64,000 bases of DNA, from positions 124,001-188,000 of the forward strand of contig JBBDJB010000052.1 in NCBI GenBank assembly GCA_040880125.1, read 5' to 3'. Origin of the DNA: JBBDJB01 sp040880125 (GTDB taxonomy: Bacteria; Planctomycetota; Planctomycetia; Pirellulales; JBBDJB01). The notes beneath the pieces are model-generated. The model did not search any database, had not been told where the DNA came from, and saw only the letters and a program-made list of their open reading frames with translations. The translations under genes were made by a program, and so were the position numbers. The first letter of the stretch is position 1. Every line of letters starts with the position of its first letter. Positions 1 through 7,690 of the stretch are shown in pieces.

Positions 1-238
1 CGGTTATTCTGCCACGCTCGGTCTGATCGGCCAGGTGGCCGTCACCGACACGCACGAAGTGAAGGACGAGGCGAACCTGCCGCAATGGTACGGGTTCGCA
101 ATCGAGATGCGCGACGCTGCCGGTGCGGTAAACAAGGCAGTCCACGATAAGGATCTCGCCGCCGCGACGGCCGCCTTCGAACGGCTCAACAAGAATTGCA
201 ACGATTGTCACGCCGTGTTCCGCAAGGACTTGCTATAG
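1..238 (+). CDS. Cytochrome c'-like protein, C-terminal part (5' end outside window)
   Basis: The reading frame is open from base 2 to the stop at 236-238, so only the last 78 residues are visible. The segment is helical in character and carries one haem-attachment motif near the C-terminus, NCNDCHAVFRKDLL (CxxCH). A single C-terminal CxxCH followed by FR is the arrangement of four-helix cytochrome c' and related periplasmic cytochromes. Predicted role: a haem protein in the periplasm. The first ATG/GTG inside the window (GTG at 35) is unlikely to be the true start because the frame continues upstream without a break. Substrate and redox partner cannot be told from this fragment. Confidence 0.7.
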   Translation, partial: GYSATLGLIGQVAVTDTHEVKDEANLPQWYGFAIEMRDAAGAVNKAVHDKDLAAATAAFERLNKNCNDCHAVFRKDLL

Positions 239-297
239 CACGTCCGGCGCGGTCAAGAGACGGCGGCAAAATGCCGAAGGACTTAGAGCACCTTGGC

Positions 298-327
298 CTG
301 GCCTCCTCCTGATCGGGAGGGGGCCAG
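298..327. repeat. Short G/C-rich inverted repeat
   Basis: CTGGCC followed by C/T-rich bases, a short loop around 310-314, then G-rich bases and GGCCAG form an imperfect hairpin 60 bases after the cytochrome stop codon. There is no T tract, so it is not a standard intrinsic terminator. It may still help end transcription or stabilise the 3' end. Confidence 0.35.
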
Positions 328-407
328 TCGGTGTGCACCTGCCGAGGTTTCTCCGCAGTCGGTTGCACCCGAAGGGGAGAGTTCGCCTCAAGTGCGCCAC
401 GGTACGC

Positions 408-442
408 CTACGCGAAAGTGTGGGAGTCGGACTTTCGCGTAG
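408..442. repeat. 12-bp perfect inverted repeat upstream of glgX
   Basis: Arms CTACGCGAAAGT (408-419) and ACTTTCGCGTAG (431-442) are exact reverse complements around an 11-base loop. The hairpin is followed by a T/C-rich stretch (CTGTCCTTTCGTCGTTTT), so it could act as a weak terminator for the cytochrome gene, a regulatory hairpin in the glgX leader, or a dispersed palindromic element. Apart from this hairpin and the one at 298-327, the gap 239-493 shows nothing else. Confidence 0.5.
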
Positions 443-493
443 CTGTCCTTTCGTCGTTTTGCCTGCCACCTTCTTGATTTAGACGCATGGATT

Positions 494-2635
494 ATGCTCA
501 GCGAAGCGATGTCGTTCACGGCTGGCTCGGCCAGCGTTGCCATGGCGCAACCGCATTCCGCTCTTCAATTCAGCTATCCCTTGCCTTACGGGGCAATCGT
601 GCGGGATGGCGGCGTGCAGTTCGTGGTCTTCAGTCGCTCGGCCACGGCGATGCGGGTGCTCCTTTACGAGAAGGTCACCGACCGTGATCCGACCGATTTG
701 ATCGAGTTGGATCGCGAGAACGACCGCTGGGGCGATATTTGGAGCGTCTTCATGCCCGGGCTCGCTCCGGGACAGCTCTATCACTTCCAGGCCGACGGAC
801 CGCACGACCCAAAGAATGGCCACCGTTTCGACCCGAAGGCGCGCCTGATCGACCCGTACTCGCGGGCGCTGGCCGGTTGCTTTCAGCGGTCCGACGACGG
901 GATCATTCGGCCTCCCAAGTGCGTGGTGGTCGACGATCAATTCGACTGGCAGAGCGACCGTCACCTAAGGCGGAACCTTTCCGAGACGATCATCTACGAG
1001 TTGCACGTGCGCGGCTTCACGCGCGGCCGTTCCAGCAAGGTGAAGTACCCCGGCACATACCTGGGCGTGATCGATAAGATCCCCTACCTCAAGTCGCTGG
1101 GCATCACGGCGGTCGAGCTGATGCCGGTGCACGAGTTTCCCATTCACGACGTGCTCGGCTATACGGCGCAGCGGCCGAACTATTGGGGTTACGATTCGCT
1201 GGCCTTCTTCGCCCCGCACCGCGGCTACGCGGCCGACAGCGCGCCCGGCTCGCAGGTCAGCGAGTTCAAGCAGATGGTGCGGGCCCTGCACGAGGCCGGC
1301 ATCGAGGTGATTCTCGATGTCGTCTTCAATCACACGGCCGAGGGCAACGAGCGCGGACCGGTGCTGAGCTTCAAGGGCTTGGAGAACCGCATCTACTACA
1401 TGCTCAAAGAAGACGGCACTTACAAGAATTACTCCGGATGCGGCAACACGGTCAATGGAAACCATCCCGCGGTGCGGGAAATGATCTTTCACTGCCTCCG
1501 CCACTGGGTGCACAACTACCACGTGGACGGCTTCCGCTTCGACCTGGCGTCGATTCTCAGCCGCAACCGCGTCGGCGACCTGGTTCCCAACCCGCCGCTG
1601 GTGGAGCTGATCGCCGAAGACCCGATGCTGGCCGACACGAAGATCATTGCCGAAGCCTGGGACGCGGCCGGTGCCTATCAAGTGGGCACGTTCGCCACGA
1701 TGCGCTGGGCGGAGTGGAATGGGCGCTACCGCGACGACGTGCGGCGGTATTGGCGCGGCGAAGGCGGATTGACCGGACCCTTGGCCACCCGGCTGGCCGG
1801 ATCGAGCGACCTGTACGAACCCAGCGGGCGCAAGCCGTATCACAGCATCAATTTCATCACCTCGCACGACGGGTTCACGCTAAACGACCTGGTCAGCTAT
1901 GAGCAGAAGCACAATGAAGCGAACGGCGAACTGAACCGCGACGGCGATAACCACAACTTCAGTTCGAACTACGGCGTGGAGGGACCCACGCGCCGAAAGG
2001 CGATCCAGAAGCTGCGACTGCGACAGATCAAGAACATGCTGGCCTCGCTGCTGATGAGCCAGGGCGTACCGATGCTGCTCTACGGCGATGAGTGCCGCCG
2101 CACGCAACGCGGCAACAACAACGCCTACTGCCAGGATAACGCCATCTCGTGGTTCGATTGGACGCTCGTCCCGCGCAACGAAGATCTAATACGTTTCGTG
2201 CAAGCGCTGACAGCGTTCCGCCGCAGTCAGCCGACAGTGCGGCGTGCGACGTTCTTGACCGGCGCCGCGGAGAACCCGGGCGATCTGCCGGACGTAAGCT
2301 GGTACGCGCCCGACGGCGGGCCAGTGGCCTGGGACCGGACTTCGCACAGCCTGACCTGCCTGTTTGGCGCGACTGACTTGGACGACGAAGCCGCGAGGCA
2401 CGTGATATTGCTGGTCCACTCGGGACCGGATGCGCAAAAGTTCGTGCTGCCGCCTTCGGCGAAAGGAATCGGCTGGCGGCTGTTTTTCGACACGTTCGCG
2501 GAAACGCCGGCGGACATATTCCCGGACGTAGACGGCCCGCCACCGCCCAAGGGCCCGATTCGGCTGGAACATCACTCGCTGCGGTGCTATGTGTCGGAGA
2601 GCCGCGACTCGGCTGGGCCGCCGGAGAAGAAGTGA
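494..2635 (+). CDS. glgX: Glycogen debranching enzyme GlgX (isoamylase-type, GH13)
   Basis: Hydrolyses alpha-1,6 branches of glycogen or limit dextrins in the cytoplasm. The 713-residue protein begins with a CBM48-like beta domain (about residues 25-130), then a GH13 barrel with all four conserved regions: DVVFNH near residue 275, GFRFDLAS with the nucleophile Asp350, AEAW with the acid Glu387, and SHDGFTLNDLVSY near 456. It is somewhat longer than E. coli GlgX (657). The start at 494 is the first in-frame ATG; in-frame ATGs at 509 and 539 are also possible, and no clear Shine-Dalgarno is visible before any of them. It is a single gene, with no glycogen synthase or phosphorylase next to it. 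Confidence 0.95.
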   Translation: MLSEAMSFTAGSASVAMAQPHSALQFSYPLPYGAIVRDGGVQFVVFSRSATAMRVLLYEKVTDRDPTDLIELDRENDRWGDIWSVFMPGLAPGQLYHFQADGPHDPKNGHRFDPKARLIDPYSRALAGCFQRSDDGIIRPPKCVVVDDQFDWQSDRHLRRNLSETIIYELHVRGFTRGRSSKVKYPGTYLGVIDKIPYLKSLGITAVELMPVHEFPIHDVLGYTAQRPNYWGYDSLAFFAPHRGYAADSAPGSQVSEFKQMVRALHEAGIEVILDVVFNHTAEGNERGPVLSFKGLENRIYYMLKEDGTYKNYSGCGNTVNGNHPAVREMIFHCLRHWVHNYHVDGFRFDLASILSRNRVGDLVPNPPLVELIAEDPMLADTKIIAEAWDAAGAYQVGTFATMRWAEWNGRYRDDVRRYWRGEGGLTGPLATRLAGSSDLYEPSGRKPYHSINFITSHDGFTLNDLVSYEQKHNEANGELNRDGDNHNFSSNYGVEGPTRRKAIQKLRLRQIKNMLASLLMSQGVPMLLYGDECRRTQRGNNNAYCQDNAISWFDWTLVPRNEDLIRFVQALTAFRRSQPTVRRATFLTGAAENPGDLPDVSWYAPDGGPVAWDRTSHSLTCLFGATDLDDEAARHVILLVHSGPDAQKFVLPPSAKGIGWRLFFDTFAETPADIFPDVDGPPPPKGPIRLEHHSLRCYVSESRDSAGPPEKK

Positions 2636-2672
2636 GTGGCCGGCGATCGGGGTAAGCGCGCCACACGCGCGC

Positions 2673-2711
2673 AAAAAAACTGCCCCTTCGCCACAGAGCG
2701 AAGAGGCAGTT
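2673..2711 (-). terminator. Rho-independent terminator of the cold-shock gene
   Basis: Read on the minus strand, a 14-base stem (2711-2698 with 2691-2678, one G-U pair, 6-base loop TCTGTG) is followed by an uninterrupted run of seven T. It lies 31 bases after the cold-shock stop codon. Read on the plus strand it lies 38 bases after the glgX stop, but no T tract follows in that direction. Confidence 0.85.
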
Positions 2712-2741
2712 GTTCGTTAGCCGGAAATCGTATCGCCCGCG

Positions 2742-2939
2742 TTAGACAGGCTGCACGTTTTCCGCACGCGGACCCTTGGGCCCGTGACCGACTTCGTACT
2801 GAACGAGTTGCCCCTCGCGCAGGTCCTCGAACGTGGTCCCCTGGACCGTGGAGTGGTGGAAGAACATGTCTCCGCCGTCTCCGTCGATGAAGCCAAAACC
2901 CTTGTCCGCGACTAACTTCTTAATAGTACCCTGCGGCAT
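2742..2939 (-). CDS. Cold-shock domain protein (CspA family)
   Basis: A 65-residue single-stranded nucleic-acid-binding protein that spans one cold-shock domain. RNP1 appears as KGFGFI and RNP2 as DMFFHHS, the usual surface aromatic patches for RNA melting or ssDNA binding. The start is taken as the ATG at 2939 (MPQGTIKKL) because GAGGAG sits 8 bases before it; a GTG three codons upstream would overlap that ribosome-binding site. A strong terminator follows. A -10-like box at 3174-3179 would give a leader of roughly 230 bases, as is common for cold-induced csp genes. Confidence 0.93.
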   Translation of the reverse strand: MPQGTIKKLVADKGFGFIDGDGGDMFFHHSTVQGTTFEDLREGQLVQYEVGHGPKGPRAENVQPV

Positions 2940-3173
2940 GTCTGCCACTCCTCAAACTAAAAAACGGAACGTAACCACCAGTAGCCTGACGCGGCGCACG
3001 AGCCCTGATACGCCGCAAGTAGGTCTGGTCAACACGCAAGAGGGAGAGCAAATCAACCGCTATCCGAGGCAGGTACCTTTCGAAGGTCGCCGCTAGGCAT
3101 CTCGCAGTGATTAGTTGGGGCAATCTCTACAGATCTCTGGGGGCTCCCGTAACATCTCCACCTTTGGCGGGTA

Positions 3174-3179
3174 AGTATA
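3174..3179 (-). promoter_or_regulatory. Candidate -10 box (TATACT) for the cold-shock gene
   Basis: TATACT read on the minus strand, about 235 bases before the csp start. No good -35 hexamer lies 17 bases upstream. It is proposed because it is the best -10 match in the leader region. Confidence 0.3.
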
Positions 3180-3396
3180 CCATTTCCCCGTGCCAAAGAA
3201 AGAGAAAATCCGGTCCCCTTCAGCGGCCCCAACCCCCCCCATTTTCGCCGCCCGGGAAGCCGCTCGGCGGTTCTGCCAAGCGGCGTTTCGCCCAGGAAGC
3301 CCGGCGAAAAATGCGGATTGAATCGGATCTAGAGCTTGGTGGTTTTGCGACGGGCCCTCTACGATCGGACCCGCCGTGACGTGCAGGGCGGACGGC

Positions 3397-3402
3397 TATA
3401 CT
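3397..3402 (+). promoter_or_regulatory. -10-like box TATACT directly before the LRR gene
   Basis: TATACT ends six bases before the ATG at 3409, so the standard +1 position falls on the A of the start codon. This predicts a leaderless mRNA and supports the ATG over the GTG at 3376. No clear -35 is seen. Confidence 0.45.
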
Positions 3403-3408
3403 ACGGGC

Positions 3409-4020
3409 ATGGGACCGGCCGACGTATCCTCACCTCGCATCTGGAGATACCGCTTGCCGCGGCCGCGGGTCAGCCTGCGGGGGCTGCTGCTGGGGATGGC
3501 CCTGATCGCCGCGCCGGCATCGTACTGGATCCACACGGCGATTCAGCAGCGCCAGGCGGCCGAAGCGATCCGCAGCCTGGGCGGCCAAGTCTACTACGAT
3601 TTCCACTTCGCCGAGTCCCGCACTGCCGAGCCGGACGAGTCGGCTCAGGCGACCGGTCCCCACTGGCTGGGCAACTGGCCGGGCGTCGACTTCTTCCACC
3701 GCGTCCAGGGCGTGCGTTACGGCTCCTTTGCCACGGTCGCCGCCGACGACGGCGGATTGAGCTGGCTCGCTCGCCTGCCGCACGTGCGTTGGCTGGCCAT
3801 TCACGGGACCGGGGTGAGCGACGACGGCCTGGCGGCGCTCCGCGAGCTTGCGGAGCTACGGCAGTTGACGCTCTACGCCACCGGGCTGACCGACCGTTGC
3901 GTCGATCACCTGGCCTCGCTCGACCGCCTCGAGAGGCTTGAAATCGATTACTCGCAGATCACTGAACGCGGCGCTGCGCGATTGAGGGAGGCGCTGCCCT
4001 CAACTCGGGTTGAGTACTGA
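3409..4020 (+). CDS. Membrane-anchored leucine-rich-repeat protein
   Basis: About 203 residues. A basic N-terminus and one hydrophobic segment (LRGLLLGMALIAAPASYWI, near residues 25-45) form a single membrane anchor. The C-terminal half has leucine-rich units of the type L..L..L..LTLYATGLTD and LERLEIDYSQITERG, about 23 residues each. Small proteins of one helix plus LRRs of this kind are frequent in Planctomycetes and usually have no assigned function; protein binding is the likely role. The start is set at the ATG 3409 because of the adjacent -10 box; the upstream GTG at 3376 would add 11 residues. It stands alone between divergent csp and convergent gltA. Confidence 0.7.
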   Translation: MGPADVSSPRIWRYRLPRPRVSLRGLLLGMALIAAPASYWIHTAIQQRQAAEAIRSLGGQVYYDFHFAESRTAEPDESAQATGPHWLGNWPGVDFFHRVQGVRYGSFATVAADDGGLSWLARLPHVRWLAIHGTGVSDDGLAALRELAELRQLTLYATGLTDRCVDHLASLDRLERLEIDYSQITERGAARLREALPSTRVEY

Positions 4021-4094
4021 GCCGCCCCGCTGGGGCCGCCTGCTATCCCGCGCTTCTCGACCGGCACCCGGTGCTACGCAGATTCCTAGAAACG

Positions 4095-5384
4095 CTACCC
4101 GCGCTTCTCAACCGGGATGAAGTCGCGCTCCGTTTCGCCGACGTAAAGCTGGCGAGGACGGTGAATGCGGTTGGTGGGCGAGCTGTGCATTTCTTTCCAG
4201 TGGGCGATCCAGCCGGGCAGCCGTCCGATGGCGAACAGCACTGTGAACATCTGCACCGGAATCCCCAGGGCGCGGTAGATCACGCCGGAGTAGAAGTCGA
4301 CGTTCGGATACAGCTTCCGCTCGATGAAGTATTCGTCATTCAGTGCGACCTCTTCCAACTCTTGGGCGATCTGGAAGATCGGGTCGTTGATTTCCCGCTT
4401 TTTCAGCAGCTTGTCGCACGCTTTCTTGATGATGATCGCACGAGGATCGAAGTTCTTGTAAACACGGTGGCCGAAGCCCATCAGCCGAAATTCGCTGTCC
4501 TTGTCCTTGGCCATGTCCACGTATTTCGAAACGTTGCCGCCGTCCTTGCGAATCTTCTCCAGCATCGCAACACAGGCTTCATTCGCGCCGCCGTGCAGAG
4601 GACCCCACAGGGCGCAAATGCCGGCGGAGATCGACGCGAATAGATTCGCCTCGGAAGATCCGACCATCCGCACGGTAGACGTGCTGCAGTTCTGTTCGTG
4701 GTCCGCGTGCACGATGAGCAGCAGGTTCAGCGCTTCCACGAAGTCCGGATCGGGCTCGTAAGGTTCGCTGGGGATGGCGAACATCATCCGCAGGAAGTTT
4801 TGGCAGTAGGTCAAATCGTTGCGCGGATAGATGAATGGCTGGCCGGTCGACTTCTTATGCGCGTACGCCGCGATCGTCGGCAGCTTCGCCATCAGGCGAT
4901 AGATGGAGATCTCGACCTGCTTGGGGTCGTTCGGGTTGAGCGAATCCTGGTAGAAGGTGGACAGCGCCCCGACCACGGAACTGAGAATCGCCATGGGATG
5001 GGCGTCGCGCGGAAAGCCGTTATAGAACGACCGCATGTCTTCGTGCAGCATCGTATGACGCCGCAGCGCGGTGCGAAACTTGTCCAACTGCTTGGCCGTA
5101 GGCAACTCGCCGTAGATCAATAGGTAGCTGGTCTCGACGAAATCGCAGTTCTGGGCGATGACCTCGATCGGATAGCCGCGATACCGCAGGACGCCCTCTT
5201 CGCCATTGAGAAACGTAATCGCACTGGCGGTGGAGCCTGTATTGACGTAGCCCTCGTCCAGGGTGATATGGCCGGTCTCCGCGCGGAGCTTCGAGATATC
5301 GACCGCACGCTCGTTCTCGGTACCCATCTTAATGGGAAGCTCGATCTCTTGTTCGCCCAACTGTAACCTGGCCACCTCGCCCAT
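4095..5384 (-). CDS. gltA: Citrate synthase (type II, GltA-like)
   Basis: Condenses oxaloacetate and acetyl-CoA to citrate, entering the TCA cycle. With the start at ATG 5384 the protein has 429 residues and its catalytic residues fall at His264 (GPLHGGANE), His306 (GFGHRVYK) and Asp363 (NVDFYSG), nearly the E. coli GltA numbering (264, 305, 362). AAAGGA precedes this ATG by about 7 bases; an in-frame ATG ten codons upstream (5414) has no such site. The substrate loop HADHEQNCSTSTVRM is intact. It is the last gene of the minus-strand run that begins with uvrD, but a gap of some 225 bases separates it from the CYTH gene, so it probably has its own promoter. Confidence 0.96.
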   Translation of the reverse strand: MGEVARLQLGEQEIELPIKMGTENERAVDISKLRAETGHITLDEGYVNTGSTASAITFLNGEEGVLRYRGYPIEVIAQNCDFVETSYLLIYGELPTAKQLDKFRTALRRHTMLHEDMRSFYNGFPRDAHPMAILSSVVGALSTFYQDSLNPNDPKQVEISIYRLMAKLPTIAAYAHKKSTGQPFIYPRNDLTYCQNFLRMMFAIPSEPYEPDPDFVEALNLLLIVHADHEQNCSTSTVRMVGSSEANLFASISAGICALWGPLHGGANEACVAMLEKIRKDGGNVSKYVDMAKDKDSEFRLMGFGHRVYKNFDPRAIIIKKACDKLLKKREINDPIFQIAQELEEVALNDEYFIERKLYPNVDFYSGVIYRALGIPVQMFTVLFAIGRLPGWIAHWKEMHSSPTNRIHRPRQLYVGETERDFIPVEKRG

Positions 5385-5549
5385 CGAGGATTTCCTTTCT
5401 GCGGTGGTTCTCATCCGAGATAACTCCAGCGAGTCGTCCGGCCGCTTCGCTATCGGTGAACTTAGCAGTTTAGCGGTCGCGGCGTGGTTTCACAATCAGC
5501 CGGCGATTCGGAAGGCGAACTCGAAGCAGCGGTTGAACAGCACCGGCGG

Positions 5550-5585
5550 CAGGGCTCACACCGCGGTGGGCTCACACCGCGGTTG
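5550..5585. repeat. Two-copy tandem repeat of about 16 bp
   Basis: GGCTCACACCGCGGT occurs twice back to back in the gap between the CYTH and citrate synthase genes. This is too short and too few copies to assign a function. Confidence 0.5.
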
Positions 5586-5610
5586 GCTTACTCGGGTGCG
5601 CCGCATACCT

Positions 5611-6168
5611 TCAATCGCCGCGCTGGTCTGGCGGCAAAAGCAGCAAATCGCTGTAAGAAGTGCCGATCCAGTCACTTGGGGAAACTAGGAAGTCTGCCGC
5701 AAGTCGCCCAATTTGTTGGTGGGCCGCCGCATCGTTCACGTCGCCTCCGACGACCGCTTCCAATTCCAGGAAGTTGCCCAGCGACGTCACGCGATCGAGG
5801 TGGATCCGCACGTTGTGATGCAGGTACACCTCGCGCTGCTTGGCGACGACCACATGCACGCCCAGCGCGCCGGAAAGCGCTTGCTTGAGGCCCGCCGCGT
5901 CGGTGACCGGAACGAGTAGATAGTCGCTGGCCCGGGGGGCGGTACTGTCGGACCGTCGGTACCAGATGAGTTGGGCCTCGCTGCCGTCGATCTCGCGCAG
6001 CTTGAGCCGGCCTTCGGCGCAGCGGAAGTAAGTATCGGTCTGCTGGAGCGTTCCCCGTGAGGCCGTCGCTACGCGCCGCGCCACGTCTTGGGCCGCGTCG
6101 AGATCGCGCAGGCGAGCCTTCAGTTCGATGTTCCTGGACGGAAGCGGCGGACTGGAGGGCACGTGCAT
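5611..6168 (-). CDS. CYTH-domain protein (CyaB/thiamine-triphosphatase-like)
   Basis: A 185-residue protein with the CYTH signature NIELKAR (ExExK) at the start of the domain and alternating charged strands (RLKLREIDG, QLIWYRR, VRIHLDRV, FLELEAVV) that form the tunnel fold binding triphosphates. Family members are class IV adenylate cyclases, thiamine triphosphatases or inorganic triphosphatases. The short YxDLL C-terminal motif (SYSDLLL) matches CyaB-type bacterial proteins. Substrate cannot be fixed from sequence. No good Shine-Dalgarno precedes the ATG, and TATAAA overlaps the start codon, so the exact start is uncertain. Confidence 0.78.
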   Translation of the reverse strand: MHVPSSPPLPSRNIELKARLRDLDAAQDVARRVATASRGTLQQTDTYFRCAEGRLKLREIDGSEAQLIWYRRSDSTAPRASDYLLVPVTDAAGLKQALSGALGVHVVVAKQREVYLHHNVRIHLDRVTSLGNFLELEAVVGGDVNDAAAHQQIGRLAADFLVSPSDWIGTSYSDLLLLPPDQRGD

Positions 6169-6360
6169 TTATAAAGCCGCCGGAGGCGACGGGATGCGAC
6201 GCCGCAAACGTCGCGGAGTCGCCTTGGGTACCACGACCGGCTCGGCCTGTCGTGCTTTCTTTGATTTCGCTACCTGGGAAGGCTCTTTTTCGAAAGGCTG
6301 CTAGAGCGAGTCGTGACGTAGCGTAGAAGGTCGAGCGAAGTATCGCAAGCGACCGGCGAG

Positions 6361-7587
6361 TTACCGCTGCACGGGCTCAGTGGGCGCCGCGCCAAATTGA
6401 GCAGCAGGCTGATCGTCGAAGATCGTCCAGACGTGTACCTTCTCGTGCAGCCCGGCCAGGTATTCTTGCTGGCGCGTCTCTTGCCTTTGCTGCTCGATAC
6501 GCTCGCGAATCTCGGCCTGGGCCTCTGTGAAGGGAACACGCCCCGCGTCCCGTCGCTCGACGACACGGACGATGTGCCAGCCCACCGGGTCTTCGAAGAT
6601 TTCGCTCAACTGCCCGACAGGCAGTGCAAAGATGGCGCGATCCACCCCGCCCGAGACGAGGCTTCCCTGGGTAGTCCAATCGTATTGGCCGCCCCGTTCC
6701 GCCGTGACGCCGTGCGATTGCGCCCGGGCAATTTCGGCGAAGGGCCCGCCTTGTTGAACGGCCAATCCCAATTGTGCGATGGCCGCATAGGCGGCCTGTT
6801 TGTTCGGAAAGCGGTCGAAGCGGACCATTAATTCTTCCCAGCGTGCGGCCGCTTCGTATGCGTACTCAGCCTGATGCTCACGATAATACGCCAGCATCTC
6901 CTCTCGCGTGACCTCTTCACCTTCGCCAAGCTGCTCCCGGACCCATTGCCGGGCCAGCACCATCTCCACGTACACCTGTTCTTGCTGTGCCAGCGAGGTT
7001 CCGAACTGTTGCAGTGCGGCGTCAAGATCGGCGCGATTGTTCGTTTCGGTCGCCTTGTACAGGTCGGGGAGCCGGTTCTTGTCAAACTGCTCTTTCACCC
7101 GCTCCTTGATCTGCGGAAAGTTCTCGTCCGGGATCGTTCGCCGTGCTTCAGAGACGATCAGCTTTCGTTCGATGATCGGCTTGAGATGCTGCTGCATCAA
7201 TATCCGGCGGACCTGGTCGATCTCATGAGGCGGAATCTGTTGTTGATTGCGGGCAATCGTCTCGTTCACCGCTGGTAGCACCTCCGCGGCGAGCACAACT
7301 TCGCTTGCACCAATGCGGGCGATGATCTGGCCTTCCTCAATGGGTTCCAGGCCCGGGCGCTGAAGGGATGCTGCGCCAGCCGAGGCATTGCCGGAAGTGA
7401 ATTGGCCACCGGGCGGAGGCGCACTCGCAGTCGGCGAGTCATAGGATTGCGCAGTCAGGCGACCGGGCGTTGCGAGGACCTGCATCGCCAAGCTGGCGAA
7501 TACGATCCATCTGGTGAAGCAATTCGTCCGTGCCACGCGATGATTCCGGTGTTGCAACGGGGTACGCCGGCGGCTGATGCCGCGCAT
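6361..7587 (-). CDS. Secreted PpiC/SurA-type peptidylprolyl isomerase
   Basis: A 408-residue protein with an N-terminal hydrophobic stretch (WIVFASLAMQVLATPG, about 28-45) acting as a signal peptide. A SurA_N-like helical chaperone region follows (about 70-235, IGASEVVLAAEVLPAVNE..), then a parvulin rotamase domain (about 240-360; EELMVRFDRF, GGQYDWTTQGSLVSGGVDRAIFALPVGQLSEIFEDPVGWHIVRV). Predicted role: folding of exported proteins in the periplasm. The extension before the signal is basic and longer than usual, so the true start may lie downstream. It is 103 bases from mfd upstream and may be co-transcribed with it, although the functions are unrelated. Confidence 0.88.
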   Translation of the reverse strand: MRGISRRRTPLQHRNHRVARTNCFTRWIVFASLAMQVLATPGRLTAQSYDSPTASAPPPGGQFTSGNASAGAASLQRPGLEPIEEGQIIARIGASEVVLAAEVLPAVNETIARNQQQIPPHEIDQVRRILMQQHLKPIIERKLIVSEARRTIPDENFPQIKERVKEQFDKNRLPDLYKATETNNRADLDAALQQFGTSLAQQEQVYVEMVLARQWVREQLGEGEEVTREEMLAYYREHQAEYAYEAAARWEELMVRFDRFPNKQAAYAAIAQLGLAVQQGGPFAEIARAQSHGVTAERGGQYDWTTQGSLVSGGVDRAIFALPVGQLSEIFEDPVGWHIVRVVERRDAGRVPFTEAQAEIRERIEQQRQETRQQEYLAGLHEKVHVWTIFDDQPAAQFGAAPTEPVQR

Positions 7588-7690
7588 TCGACCACGACGT
7601 CTCGAATAAACCGGTGGCAGGTTACCTCTGGCGAAAGAGTCACGTGCAGACCGGTGCCTGGGACAAGCGGGGCGGGATTATAGGAACGCC

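Larger units (their letters stand above)
2940..3408. other. Divergent intergenic region: csp leader and LRR-gene promoter
   Basis: About 470 bases without a convincing gene. The left part is the probable long untranslated leader of the cold-shock gene on the minus strand. The middle (about 3180-3240) is A- and C-rich. The right end carries the -10-like box of the gene at 3409. Short ORFs here (for example 3107-3379 plus) lack a recognisable protein pattern. Confidence 0.5.
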
